A DNA stretch of 28,771 bases from NCBI GenBank assembly GCA_002718095.1, contig PBDP01000005.1, forward strand, positions 335,759 to 364,529, written 5' to 3'. Under the pieces are notes generated by a model, which did no database searches, was not told the DNA's origin, and worked only from the letters and a program-made list of their open reading frames with translations. Every line of letters begins with the position of its first letter. Within the stretch, counting starts at the first letter, position 1. The stretch comes from Chloroflexota bacterium. Its GTDB lineage: Bacteria; Chloroflexota; Dehalococcoidia; Lucifugimonadales; UBA826. Positions 6,806-15,160 of the stretch are shown here, piece by piece. A program made the position numbers and the translations under genes.

Positions 6806-8275
6806 TTATTTAAATTTCTCCAATTTTTCTTTGATGCTTGGAATAGCCATTTTGGGATTAGCTTTACCTTTAGTTTCTTTCATGACTTGTCCCATTAAGA
6901 ATTGTATTACACTCTCTTTTCCTTGGAGATAGTCTGTGATAGCTTCAGGGTTATTGTTTAAAACTACATCAATTGCTGATTCTATCGTTTCAGAATCAGT
7001 TATTTGTATCAATCCCATTTCTTGAGCTATTTCAGCAGGATCACCTCCAGAGGTATAAATACTATCGAAAATAGTTTTTGCTGTATTACTGTTTAACTCA
7101 TTTCTTTCTAACATAGTTATAAGTTTTACTAGTGATGCAGGAGTTAATCGAGATTTCTCTACATCGATATTTTTTTCATTTAGTAGCCTTCCGCCTTCTA
7201 CATTTATCCAGTTCGCAATACTTTTACTGGTTTTTTCTGTGATATTTCCGAATTGTTTGATAGTGCTTTCAAAGAAATTGGAACTTGAGATATTGTTAAC
7301 TAATATGTTGGCATCATATTCAGGCAATTTGTATGTGTTAATAAATCTTTCTTTCTTTTCTAAAGGTAATTCTGGAATTTCAGACTTAATTTCTTTGATC
7401 CATTGTTGAGAAATAATTACAGGAGGCAAGTCGGGCTCAGGGAAATATCTATAATCAGACGCATATTCTTTGGTTCTTTGAGATATAGTGGTTCCTCTTT
7501 CATCAGACCAACCTCTAGTCTCTTGTGTTATTTTTTCACCTTTTGTGAGCAGTTTTTGTTGTCGTATCTCCTCATATTTTATAGCCCTAAAAACTGATCG
7601 GAAGCTATTGATGTTTTTAATCTCTACTTTTTTCCCTAAATTAGATTCGCCTTTAATTCTAGTACTTATATTGGCATCACATCTAAAGCTACCGTCTTCC
7701 ATGTTTGCAGTACTCGCACCTATAGATCTAACAATTGCATGTAATGAATTAAGATATTGGTCAGCTTCCTCTGCGCTGTTCATATCAGGATGAGTGACAA
7801 TTTCCATTAGGGCTATTCCGGCTCTGTTAATGTCTAATAAACTATATTTAGATCCATTAGGATCATTTCTATGTAATAATTTTGCTACATCTTCTTCTAG
7901 ATGTATCCTTTCTACTCTTATTGTTTTTGTTTTATTTTCATTGGTTAAAACTTCTAGTTCTCCATTTTTGGCTATTGGCATATCATATTGGGAGATTTGA
8001 TATCCTTTCATAAGGTCAGGGTAGGGGTAATTTTTTCTATCAAACTTTGTTCTTTCTGATATAGAACAATTAAGCGCAAGCCCTGTCTTAATCACCAATT
8101 CAATTGCCTTTCTGTTTATTACGGGTAGTACACCAGGCATTCCCATACATACCGGACAAGTTCTAGTATTTGGGGAAGAATTTTGATAGTCAGATTTGCA
8201 TGAACAAAACATTTTACTCTGTGTAAGAAGTTGTGAATGGACTTCGAGTCCAATTACTGTTTCAAATTCAGGCAC
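6806..8275 (-). CDS. gatB: Aspartyl/glutamyl-tRNA(Asn/Gln) amidotransferase subunit B
   Basis: Subunit of the GatCAB complex, which converts Glu-tRNA-Gln and/or Asp-tRNA-Asn to the amidated form. GatB carries the kinase and tRNA-recognising part. The 489 residues are typical. Visible features are the N-terminal GLEVHSQLLTQSKMFCSC, a zinc-knuckle set C24, C26, C40 and C43, the PDLMKGYQISQYD segment, and the C-terminal GatB/YqeY tail domain (roughly from 340 on) ending in GKANPKMAIPSIKEKL. The start is GTG 8275 with AGGA upstream. gatA and gatC are not in the window. The gene heads a minus-strand group with yvcK and secG and is divergent from the prenyl-reductase-like gene. Confidence 0.95.
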   Translation of the reverse strand: MPEFETVIGLEVHSQLLTQSKMFCSCKSDYQNSSPNTRTCPVCMGMPGVLPVINRKAIELVIKTGLALNCSISERTKFDRKNYPYPDLMKGYQISQYDMPIAKNGELEVLTNENKTKTIRVERIHLEEDVAKLLHRNDPNGSKYSLLDINRAGIALMEIVTHPDMNSAEEADQYLNSLHAIVRSIGASTANMEDGSFRCDANISTRIKGESNLGKKVEIKNINSFRSVFRAIKYEEIRQQKLLTKGEKITQETRGWSDERGTTISQRTKEYASDYRYFPEPDLPPVIISQQWIKEIKSEIPELPLEKKERFINTYKLPEYDANILVNNISSSNFFESTIKQFGNITEKTSKSIANWINVEGGRLLNEKNIDVEKSRLTPASLVKLITMLERNELNSNTAKTIFDSIYTSGGDPAEIAQEMGLIQITDSETIESAIDVVLNNNPEAITDYLQGKESVIQFLMGQVMKETKGKANPKMAIPSIKEKLEKFK

Positions 8276-8316
8276 TCTACTTTCCTTTAAAAATATAATA
8301 AATTACTAATACAGAA

Positions 8317-8345
8317 TTGACTCAATAAGTATAAACTATTATCAC
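8317..8345 (+). promoter_or_regulatory. Candidate sigma-70-type promoter for the prenyl reductase gene
   Basis: TTGACT (8317-8322) and TATCAC (8340-8345) are separated by 17 bases in the 103-base divergent gap between gatB and the flavoprotein gene. The -35 matches the consensus at 5 of 6 positions and the -10 at 4 of 6. The predicted start near 8352 leaves a leader of about 27 bases. Confidence 0.35.
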
Positions 8346-8378
8346 TTGTTTATTTTTTTATGATCAATTTGGTGATTA

Positions 8379-9608
8379 ATGGAATATTTTGATGTAATAA
8401 TAATAGGTGCTGGCCCTTCAGGAAATACAGCTGCTAAAGATCTTGCCAATTTTGGTGTTAACACATTAGTTGTTGATTGGAGAGAGACACCTGGAGACAA
8501 ACTATGTACAGGAATTATAGGGATTGAGTGTTCTAGAGAACTTCCTCCAGACCCCGAAATAGTATATGGAGAAGCCCTCGAAGTAACAGTACATTCTCCT
8601 AATGGGGATAAATATTCTTTATCTGATTCTTTTGCACATGCATTAATAATTGACAGAGTGAAATATGTTCAGAAAATGGCTGATGAAGCTCAAACTGCCG
8701 GTGCATCATATCTTCTTAACTCAAGAGTTACAGATATAAAATTGACTTCTGATTTTGTCGAATTATCTGTTATGACTCATTCTGAAACAAAGAAATACAA
8801 ATCTAAAATGATAATTATTGCTACTGGATTCAGTAATAATCTTCTTAATCAAGTTGGTCTTGATAAATCTAAAAAATCTGATTATCTGGTTGGTACTCAA
8901 GTTGGGGTAAGGGTCAAAGATATTAATAATATACAACTATATACAGGTAAAAATATGATTAAAGGATCCTTTGCATGGTTAGTGCCCACTTTTAATTCTA
9001 ATGCTTTATTTGGTGCTATATATAGAGATGCTAAATCCGTTGATATAAGAGGAGCGTTATCTCATTTAATAGAATCAGGAATTATAGAACCAGATAACTA
9101 TAATATTGAAAATTGGGGAATACCAATTAAGCCAATCTCTAAGACATTCTCTGATAAAGTATTGGTTGTTGGTGATGCTGCTGGATTTACTAAGCCTACT
9201 ACAGGAGGGGGCATATATTATTCAATATTATCTGGTAAATATGCGGCTAAAACTATTTGTGGAGCATTTTATGAAGGAGATTTTTCACAAAACTATTTAG
9301 AATCATATGAGTTAATGTGGAAAGACAAGTTCTTTTCTGAACTTAAATCAGGTTACTATGCCAGATTACTATATGAATCTTTGGACGATAAAACGCTAAA
9401 TATTTTATTAGAGAAATTTGCTAATAGATCTTTTCAAGACAAATTGTTATCAAATGGAGGATTTTCATTTGATTGGCATAGCTCAGTTATTTCTAAAACG
9501 TTGAAACATAAGGAAGTTTATTCAATATTAAAGTCTTTGGGACCACAATCAACAAAAATATTGGCTAAATTATTTACAAGTGTTGTAAGGGATAAAGTGA
9601 CTTGGTGA
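8379..9608 (+). CDS. Geranylgeranyl reductase family FAD-dependent oxidoreductase
   Basis: A flavoprotein of the family that includes ChlP and archaeal digeranylgeranylglycerophospholipid reductases, which saturate double bonds of prenyl chains. The 409 residues start with the FAD-binding Rossmann motif IIIGAGPSG (7-15). The active-site region is KLCTGIIG (41-48). The second FAD motif and family signature VLVVGDAAGFTKPTTGGG precedes IYYSILSGKYAAK. Known members act on chlorophyll phytyl tails, archaeal lipids or quinone side chains. No chlorophyll or archaeal lipid gene is seen here, so the substrate is unknown. A menaquinone side chain or another polyprenyl compound is possible. It stands alone on the plus strand and ends 2 bases before the convergent ABC ATPase gene. 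Family assignment is strong; substrate is not. Confidence 0.85.
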   Translation: MEYFDVIIIGAGPSGNTAAKDLANFGVNTLVVDWRETPGDKLCTGIIGIECSRELPPDPEIVYGEALEVTVHSPNGDKYSLSDSFAHALIIDRVKYVQKMADEAQTAGASYLLNSRVTDIKLTSDFVELSVMTHSETKKYKSKMIIIATGFSNNLLNQVGLDKSKKSDYLVGTQVGVRVKDINNIQLYTGKNMIKGSFAWLVPTFNSNALFGAIYRDAKSVDIRGALSHLIESGIIEPDNYNIENWGIPIKPISKTFSDKVLVVGDAAGFTKPTTGGGIYYSILSGKYAAKTICGAFYEGDFSQNYLESYELMWKDKFFSELKSGYYARLLYESLDDKTLNILLEKFANRSFQDKLLSNGGFSFDWHSSVISKTLKHKEVYSILKSLGPQSTKILAKLFTSVVRDKVTW

Positions 9609-9610
9609 AT

Positions 9611-10654
9611 TTATTTGAAAGCATTAAATTTCACATGTTGATCCGCATTTAGATTTACCTTTAACCCTTCAAAAAGTGTCGTATATTTTTTATGTTTACA
9701 AGGAATTATTTCGCCTGAAGGTATTTTTACCCAGAATAAGGTTTCGTCACCCCTGAATTCTTTTTTTATAACTTCACAGTCACCGTCTTGGGCAACAGTC
9801 ATTAAAAGATCATTAGGTCTTACCAATACTTCAATTTCATCATTTTTGTTATATTTGTATTCTTCGCGTAACGGCAAATTGCCAATTGAAGTAATAGCAG
9901 TTCCGTTTTGAATTCTACCTTTAATAAAGCTACAATTTCCTGTTATTAATCCTACGTCCTTATTGTTAGGCCAAAAATATACTTTATCAGGAGAATCAAT
10001 TTGTAGGATTTCCCCATCTAACATGACTCCTATTTTATCTGATAATACGAAAGCTTCATCTCTATCATGGGTTACAAATATAGTCGTCGTATTTGTTTGA
10101 CGCAAAATATCATATACTTGATTTCTAAGTTCTAATCTTAATTGAGTATCTAAATTTGAAAATGGTTCATCCATTAAGATCAAGGAAGGACTTGTTGCTA
10201 GGGTACGTGCTAAAGCAACTCTTTGCTGTTGCCCACCTGATAATTGATGAGGATACTTGGTTTCTTGCCCCTTTAGCCTTGTGATTTCTAAGCAATTATT
10301 AACTATTTCTTTTTGATCTTTTGATTTAAGTTGAGATATGCCAAAGGATATGTTGTCTTTAACATTTAAATGACTGAATAAAGCGTAATCTTGAAATATC
10401 ATGCCTACATTGCGTTTGTTAGGCGGTATGTTTATGTTGCCATTGTAGATAGTATTATTTAATAAAGTTATATTTCCTGCAGTAGGTTCCTCTAACCCAG
10501 CTATTATTCTTAATAAAGTTGTCTTGCCACATCCACTAGGTCCTAATATGGATAATATATCGCCTTGGTATAAATCAAAGCTTAGCTCTGAAACCGCTTT
10601 GGTTGCTCCAAATGATTTAGATATATTTTTACAAGATAATATAGGAGTATTCAT
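9611..10654 (-). CDS. ABC transporter ATPase, ferric-iron (FbpC/AfuC) type
   Basis: ATP-hydrolysing subunit of an importer, acting at the inner face of the membrane. The 347 residues show Walker A GPSGCGKTT at 38-46, Q-loop around FQDY (87-90), signature LSGGQQQ at 138-144, Walker B LILMDEP at 158-164 and H-loop H196 (FVTHDRDEA). A C-terminal TOBE-like domain (about 240-347) with LVRPNDLL follows. This layout is shared by the FbpC, PotA and CysA groups. The two-domain permease directly upstream points to the FbpC ferric-iron (or thiamine/ThiQ-like) branch rather than to polyamines, which use two separate permeases. It begins 2 bases after the permease stop, so the two genes form one operon. 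No binding protein is adjacent. Confidence 0.85.
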   Translation of the reverse strand: MNTPILSCKNISKSFGATKAVSELSFDLYQGDILSILGPSGCGKTTLLRIIAGLEEPTAGNITLLNNTIYNGNINIPPNKRNVGMIFQDYALFSHLNVKDNISFGISQLKSKDQKEIVNNCLEITRLKGQETKYPHQLSGGQQQRVALARTLATSPSLILMDEPFSNLDTQLRLELRNQVYDILRQTNTTTIFVTHDRDEAFVLSDKIGVMLDGEILQIDSPDKVYFWPNNKDVGLITGNCSFIKGRIQNGTAITSIGNLPLREEYKYNKNDEIEVLVRPNDLLMTVAQDGDCEVIKKEFRGDETLFWVKIPSGEIIPCKHKKYTTLFEGLKVNLNADQHVKFNAFK

Positions 10655-10656
10655 AT

Positions 10657-12243
10657 TTATTTATATACACTGCTTTTAATCAAAACTAAGGTTAAGGGTA
10701 ATGAAGATAGTAAAATTAATAATAATGCAGGGGCAGCTGCTTCTGCAAAGAATGCTTCTGTGGAGTAAGACCAAACCATCGTTGATAGTGTTTTAAAGTC
10801 TAATGGAGATAGTATTAAAACAGCAGGTAATTCTTTCATAGTTACTAGAAATACTATTACTGCTCCCATAAATATTCCTGACCTTAACATTGGGATTGTT
10901 ATCTTAAATATAGTAGTAAATTTACCTTTCCCGAGTGTTCTGGATGATTCTTCTGGCCTTGGACTTAATAGTTCTATGGAAGATTTGATGGGTCCTATTC
11001 CTGTTGGCATGTATAGTATTGCACAAGCTATGACCAAAAGTGCCATTGACTGGTATAAAGGACTTCCTATTCTTGACCCTATAAATACTAGTGCAATTGA
11101 TATCGCAATACTGGGTAAAGAAAATCCTGCATAACATATTTTTTCTATAAACATACTAATAAATCTAGGATACCGAACTGAAAGATACGAAATTGGAGTG
11201 GCTAGAACAATTACTAAAATTGCAGTCATAAATCCTAAGGAGAGGGAGCTGATAGAAGCCTCTAGCATCCCAGGAATTGTCTCACTATGGAGTAAGCCTC
11301 GTATTATCCAAAATATTAACATCGATACTGGCATTATTAAGGACAAAAAAACTATTGACCCACAAAATATGATTGCGGGTATTTGCCATATGCCTAATTT
11401 GTGTACTTTGTGTCTTTTTGCTACTCCGGGAGAAGCTCTATATTGTTTTCTTTTTGTCCTAAATGTTGATTCAAAATAAACGAATATTATAGCTAACATA
11501 CATAAGGATAATGCAAGTAAAGCTGTGGCGTTTCGATCTATAGAACCACTGTATTGATTGAATATTGCCCAGGTTAATGTCTTGTATCTGAGTAATGAAA
11601 CTGCACCAAAATCACTTAATGTATATAAACTAACTAATAGGCCACCAGATAATATTGATGGCATTAATTGAGGTAATGTTACTTTTCTGAATATATTGTA
11701 ATTTCCTAAACCTAAGATTCGAGCTGATTCTTCTTCGGAATTGTCAGTGCTATTTATTGTTGCGTTTAAAGTTAATAATATATACGGATAACTTAAAAGA
11801 GATATTATTATCAATGATCCTGTGAATCCATATAGGTTTGGAATGCTATTAATATTAAATAATGTATTTAATATTTGGTATAAAATCCCTTTAGGTCCTA
11901 AAACGGATACAAATAAATATGCTCCTATATAACTAGGAATGACTAATGGCAATATGGCAGATATTTTCCATAGTTGCTTGAATTTAATATCTGTTTTATT
12001 CGTCAGGAATGATATTGGCAATGAAATTGAAATACAAACTATCGTTACAGATGTTGCTAAGATCATCGAACGCCAGACAATCTCTAGAGTTCTCCATCTG
12101 AGAAACCATAGCCAAGTGCTCTCATCTGCCCCTAATGATCTAATTGTAAGATGAATTACAGGACTTATAGCTACTAATGCTATTAGTAAACACGGTATTA
12201 ACAGCCCTAAAGGCATGCCACGTAAAAATTTAATGTTAAGCAT
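10657..12243 (-). CDS. ABC transporter permease, ferric-iron (FbpB) type, two fused permease domains
   Basis: Integral membrane permease of an importer, 528 residues with about 12 hydrophobic segments. It contains two MetI-like domains in tandem. Each has an EAA loop: EESARILGLGNYNIFRKVTL followed by P in the first half, and EESSRTLGKGKFTTIFKITI followed by P in the second. One polypeptide carrying both halves is characteristic of FbpB/AfuB ferric importers and of ThiP thiamine permeases. The ATPase gene follows after 2 bases. No clear Shine-Dalgarno precedes the ATG at 12243. ATG 12216 (residue 10) is an alternative start. The upstream divergent gap holds a dyad at 12276-12300 that overlaps candidate -10 sequences for this gene. 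Iron as substrate is inferred from architecture only. Confidence 0.82.
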   Translation of the reverse strand: MLNIKFLRGMPLGLLIPCLLIALVAISPVIHLTIRSLGADESTWLWFLRWRTLEIVWRSMILATSVTIVCISISLPISFLTNKTDIKFKQLWKISAILPLVIPSYIGAYLFVSVLGPKGILYQILNTLFNINSIPNLYGFTGSLIIISLLSYPYILLTLNATINSTDNSEEESARILGLGNYNIFRKVTLPQLMPSILSGGLLVSLYTLSDFGAVSLLRYKTLTWAIFNQYSGSIDRNATALLALSLCMLAIIFVYFESTFRTKRKQYRASPGVAKRHKVHKLGIWQIPAIIFCGSIVFLSLIMPVSMLIFWIIRGLLHSETIPGMLEASISSLSLGFMTAILVIVLATPISYLSVRYPRFISMFIEKICYAGFSLPSIAISIALVFIGSRIGSPLYQSMALLVIACAILYMPTGIGPIKSSIELLSPRPEESSRTLGKGKFTTIFKITIPMLRSGIFMGAVIVFLVTMKELPAVLILSPLDFKTLSTMVWSYSTEAFFAEAAAPALLLILLSSLPLTLVLIKSSVYK

Positions 12244-12271
12244 ATTTGTAAGGGGATTTTTATATTTGTAA

Positions 12272-12277
12272 AGTATA
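12272..12277 (-). promoter_or_regulatory. Candidate -10 element (TATACT) for the importer operon
   Basis: TATACT on the minus strand, 28 bases from the permease ATG, lies at the edge of the 12276-12300 dyad. A second TATACT lies inside the dyad at 12300-12295. No good -35 is visible, so the exact promoter is uncertain. Either one would be covered by a protein bound to the dyad. Confidence 0.3.
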
Positions 12278-12300
12278 TACTGACTTTATTAGTTAGTATA
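12276..12300. promoter_or_regulatory. 25-bp dyad, candidate operator between iron importer and Ldh-family gene
   Basis: TATACTGACT (12276-12285) and AGTTAGTATA (12291-12300) are inverted repeats with a 5-base centre, matching at 9 of 10 positions. The single mismatch would be a G-U pair if transcribed from the plus strand. It sits in the 120-base divergent gap and overlaps both TATACT candidates for the importer operon. It ends 30 bases before the TATAAT of the plus-strand gene. The symmetry and position suggest a repressor or activator site. It does not match the Fur or IdeR/DtxR consensus that I know, so the regulator is unidentified. Confidence 0.5.
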
Positions 12301-12326
12301 CCCTAATTAGAGTTAATTTTTTGAAT

Positions 12327-12335
12327 TGCTATAAT
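12327..12335 (+). promoter_or_regulatory. Extended -10 promoter for the Ldh-family gene
   Basis: The plus strand reads TGCTATAAT, a perfect extended -10 (TG-n-TATAAT). The predicted start near 12342 is 5 bases before the GTG at 12347 but leaves a 23-base leader before TTG 12365, which favours the TTG start. No strong -35 is present, as expected for an extended -10 promoter. Confidence 0.55.
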
Positions 12336-12353
12336 TGTGTTTTTAAGTGTTAA

Positions 12354-12358
12354 GGGAG
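12354..12358 (+). promoter_or_regulatory. Ribosome binding site deciding the Ldh-family start
   Basis: GGGAG lies 6 bases before TTG 12365. The alternative GTG 12347 would place this sequence inside the gene and has no ribosome binding site of its own. Confidence 0.6.
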
Positions 12359-12364
12359 ATAAAG

Positions 12365-13480
12365 TTGTTAGAACAGTTTAAAGTACAAATTAATGATGAG
12401 GTAAGGGTTGATGAATCTAAATTGAGAGATTTAGTGTCATCTTTATTTGTGAAAGCAGGATTGTCTAAGGATGATGCTGATTTGGGAGCAGATGTTTTAG
12501 TTACAGCTGATATTAGGGGAGTTGATACTCATGGTGTCTCTAATATGCTAAGAACTTATATGGATTATTTTTCAAAGGGAATTATTAATCCAGATCCTAA
12601 AACTGTTATTACTAGAGAAACACCTTCAACTGCTAATATTGATGGTGATAGAGGTTTGGGAATAATCACGACTCCTAAAGCTATGGAACTTGCAATTGAG
12701 AAAGCAAAAAATGTTGGCATGGGAGTTGTGACTATTCATAATTCTAGACATTATGGAATGGCTTCTTATTATACTTTGATGGCTGTTGAACATAATATGA
12801 TTGGGATGTCTATGACTTCTTGCCCACCTCAAGTTTTACCCACATTTGGATCAGAACCATTACTTGGGACAAATCCTATTGCACTTGCAGCTCCTGCGGC
12901 AACTGAAGCTCCATTCGTTTTTGATGCTGCTATGAGTGCAGTAGCAGCTAACAAATTAGGTTTAGCTAGACGTAATGGTACAAAGCTTTTAGGAGGGTGG
13001 GTAGCCGATAAAAATGGTGTGCCCATTATGAACGAAGTTGATCCCCCTGTTCCAGAATACGAGCACTATAATGCTCAAGGTGGTGCAACATCACATTTAC
13101 TACCACTTGGTGGTACACGTGAGATTGGATCACACAAAGGATATGGAATGATGTGTGTTGTCGATATTCTGAGTGGAATATTGACGGGTGGAGGATATGG
13201 AATGAATCCAGGACGTCCAAATTTTGGTCATTATGTTGCCGCATATAACATTGAAGCATTTATGGATACTAATGAATTCAAGGAAACTATGGATGAATGG
13301 ATCAATATGCTTAAAACATCTAAGCCCGCTAAAGGACACTCTAGAGTATTATATCCAGGGCAAGCTGAAGCTGAAGTGGCTGAAGACAGGCTTAATAACG
13401 GCATACCTCTTCATAATGAAGTCGTTGAATGGTTTGAAAGTGCTTGTAAAGAACACGGGATCCCATTTGAATTAGTCTAA
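12365..13480 (+). CDS. Ldh family (malate/L-lactate/ureidoglycolate dehydrogenase-like) NAD(P)-dependent oxidoreductase
   Basis: An oxidoreductase of the type-2 malate/L-lactate dehydrogenase family, unrelated to classical MDH/LDH. Known members oxidise 2-hydroxy acids such as malate, L-lactate, sulfolactate or ureidoglycolate with NAD(P). From TTG 12365 it has 371 residues, typical of the family. The N-terminal helical domain ends with the conserved DIRGVDTHGVSN, with its catalytic His at 56. The central part holds the conserved NSRHYGMASYY, followed by GTNPIALAAPA and the late GSHKGYGMMCVVDILSG. The frame opens at GTG 12347, but a promoter and a ribosome binding site favour TTG 12365. It ends 4 bases before the convergent thiamine-diphosphate enzyme. 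The substrate cannot be read from the sequence. Confidence 0.85.
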   Translation: MLEQFKVQINDEVRVDESKLRDLVSSLFVKAGLSKDDADLGADVLVTADIRGVDTHGVSNMLRTYMDYFSKGIINPDPKTVITRETPSTANIDGDRGLGIITTPKAMELAIEKAKNVGMGVVTIHNSRHYGMASYYTLMAVEHNMIGMSMTSCPPQVLPTFGSEPLLGTNPIALAAPAATEAPFVFDAAMSAVAANKLGLARRNGTKLLGGWVADKNGVPIMNEVDPPVPEYEHYNAQGGATSHLLPLGGTREIGSHKGYGMMCVVDILSGILTGGGYGMNPGRPNFGHYVAAYNIEAFMDTNEFKETMDEWINMLKTSKPAKGHSRVLYPGQAEAEVAEDRLNNGIPLHNEVVEWFESACKEHGIPFELV

Positions 13481-13484
13481 TAAC

Positions 13485-15131
13485 TTATTTAGCAGTTTTT
13501 TTAATATAAGAAAATATGCCAGCGCCGAAAGGATTAGGCATTTCGCTTACGGGAACTTCAATTAATACAGGAGTATCCAAATCTATGGCCGATTTTAGAC
13601 ATTTTTCAAGTTCATTGGGATCTCCAGATTCTACTCGCATGCCATGAACTCCAAATGCGTCTGCCAATTTCATGAAATCTGGGTTTGTAACGTCTGCTCC
13701 ATATTCTCTGCCATCAAATAAATTAATTTGATCACGCTTTACATTTCCGTATGCATTGTCATTGAACACAACAGCGACAGCATTGATTTTATGTCGTACA
13801 GCAGTAGAAAGTTCTTGTACATTAAACATAAACCCACCGTCTCCAGAGATAGCTACAACCGCCTTATCTGGTTGAGCGACTTTTGCCCCCAATGCGGTTG
13901 GGTAGGCATAACCTAAATTGCCATAATAAGATGAGGTAATGTATGTCCTAGGGTTGTATACATCATACTTGTTACGACTGTAATACCCTATCTGATTCAT
14001 TCCTGAGATAAGTATTCCATCATCAGGTATAGCTGATCTTATAGCTTTCACATAGGATTCCTGAGGTTCTAGTATAGTAGATGGGTTATAACGATCTTGC
14101 CTCAAAGATTTAATTGCTGCCGTGTCATCATCTCTAGGTTCGGATTGGGTTTTTAACATTTCCAATATTCCTGAGATGGTTTTTTTTGCATCTCCTACGA
14201 CACCTTCAGTGTTTTTGTAATTCCGTCCCAATTCTTCTTGATCTATATCTATTTGCAATACCTTTCTACCTTGGAGATATTCAGGGTATTGTATTCGTGA
14301 CCCTATTGCAATTACAAGGTCGTACTCTGGCATATTTTTTTCAAAAAAAGTGTCATTTTTAAATCGGTAAGATCCAATTGATAAAGGGTTTCTATCGGAT
14401 ATGGAACCTTTGCCTTCAGCTGTACATAGTACAGGAGATTGAATATATTCTGCTAGAGCCGTTAATTCAGTTGATGCGTTAGATGAAATAACACCGCCTC
14501 CAGCCCATATGATAGGCTTTTTTGAATCCATTATGAGTTCGACGCATTTTACTAAATCACTTTTACTTGCTCCTGGGCGAGTATGTATTGCAGGTTCTAA
14601 TAAATTTATGTCGGATACTTCAGCTAATGTCTCAGGAGGGATTTCAATTTCTACAGGCCTAGGCCTTCCTGTGTTAAGTTCAGCAAATGCTTTGTGTAGT
14701 GCTTGTGGTATACGTTTTGGATCTAATATAAGTTCATTATGTTTAGTAACAGAAGATATTGTTGAAGATAGGTCTTTGATTTCATGCAACTTTCCACCCT
14801 CTTTGCCTATATGATCTCTCTCTATTTGTCCCGATACTACTAGTATTGGAGATGATGCAGCGTAAGCTGTTCCTATTCCAGCGCTAGCGTTTTGAAGGCC
14901 TGGACCAGGAACTACAAGGGCTGTCCCAATACCCCCACCAGATCTAGAATACCCGTCTGCCATATAAGTTGTCGCTTGCTCATGCCTAGTATTAATAAAA
15001 CGGATTCCAGGTTCTTTCGCTAAACCATCTAATAGTTGATATAGTTGAACTCCAGGTAACCCAAAGATAACCCGAACCCCTTCTCTATATAGAGATTTTG
15101 CTAATGCTTCACCACCTGTCATTTGTGCCAT
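13485..15131 (-). CDS. Thiamine-diphosphate-dependent enzyme, acetolactate synthase-like large subunit
   Basis: Member of the large ThDP superfamily that includes acetolactate synthase, 2-oxo acid decarboxylases and oxalyl-CoA decarboxylase. It has 548 residues with the usual three domains: N-terminal Pyr domain, central DHS-like domain (about 190-330) and C-terminal PP domain. The proton-relay glutamate is present as E51 (RHEQATTYMADGYSR). The ThDP-Mg motif runs from GDG at 430-432 to N457 and N459 (VVFNDNAYGN). The usual acetolactate synthase regulatory subunit (ilvN) is absent, and so are other branched-chain genes, so a catabolic decarboxylase or carboligase is at least as likely. E51 argues against glyoxylate carboligase, which lacks it. 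GAGGA lies 7 bases before the ATG. It is 29 bases downstream of the flavin monooxygenase gene. Confidence 0.82.
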   Translation of the reverse strand: MAQMTGGEALAKSLYREGVRVIFGLPGVQLYQLLDGLAKEPGIRFINTRHEQATTYMADGYSRSGGGIGTALVVPGPGLQNASAGIGTAYAASSPILVVSGQIERDHIGKEGGKLHEIKDLSSTISSVTKHNELILDPKRIPQALHKAFAELNTGRPRPVEIEIPPETLAEVSDINLLEPAIHTRPGASKSDLVKCVELIMDSKKPIIWAGGGVISSNASTELTALAEYIQSPVLCTAEGKGSISDRNPLSIGSYRFKNDTFFEKNMPEYDLVIAIGSRIQYPEYLQGRKVLQIDIDQEELGRNYKNTEGVVGDAKKTISGILEMLKTQSEPRDDDTAAIKSLRQDRYNPSTILEPQESYVKAIRSAIPDDGILISGMNQIGYYSRNKYDVYNPRTYITSSYYGNLGYAYPTALGAKVAQPDKAVVAISGDGGFMFNVQELSTAVRHKINAVAVVFNDNAYGNVKRDQINLFDGREYGADVTNPDFMKLADAFGVHGMRVESGDPNELEKCLKSAIDLDTPVLIEVPVSEMPNPFGAGIFSYIKKTAK

Positions 15132-15160
15132 TTTAGAATCCTCATTTTTGAAGTTTAAGG

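Noticed and set aside
11198-11479. Plus-strand ORF of 93 codons
   Set aside because: Shadow of the ABC permease coding frame; no ribosome binding site and no family features.
12276-12300. Fur or DtxR/IdeR box
   Set aside because: The dyad does not fit the GATAATGATAATCATTATC or TTAGGTTAGGCTAACCTAA consensus patterns, so no named regulator is assigned.
13481-13501. Intrinsic terminator for the Ldh-family gene (weak CTAA/TTAG stem followed by seven T)
   Set aside because: The stem is only about 4 A/T-rich pairs and the T run encodes Lys codons of the convergent gene, so it is too weak to call.
13485-15131. Glyoxylate carboligase or biosynthetic acetolactate synthase
   Set aside because: E51 is present, unlike in glyoxylate carboligase, and there is no ilvN or other branched-chain gene nearby, so only the family level is claimed.
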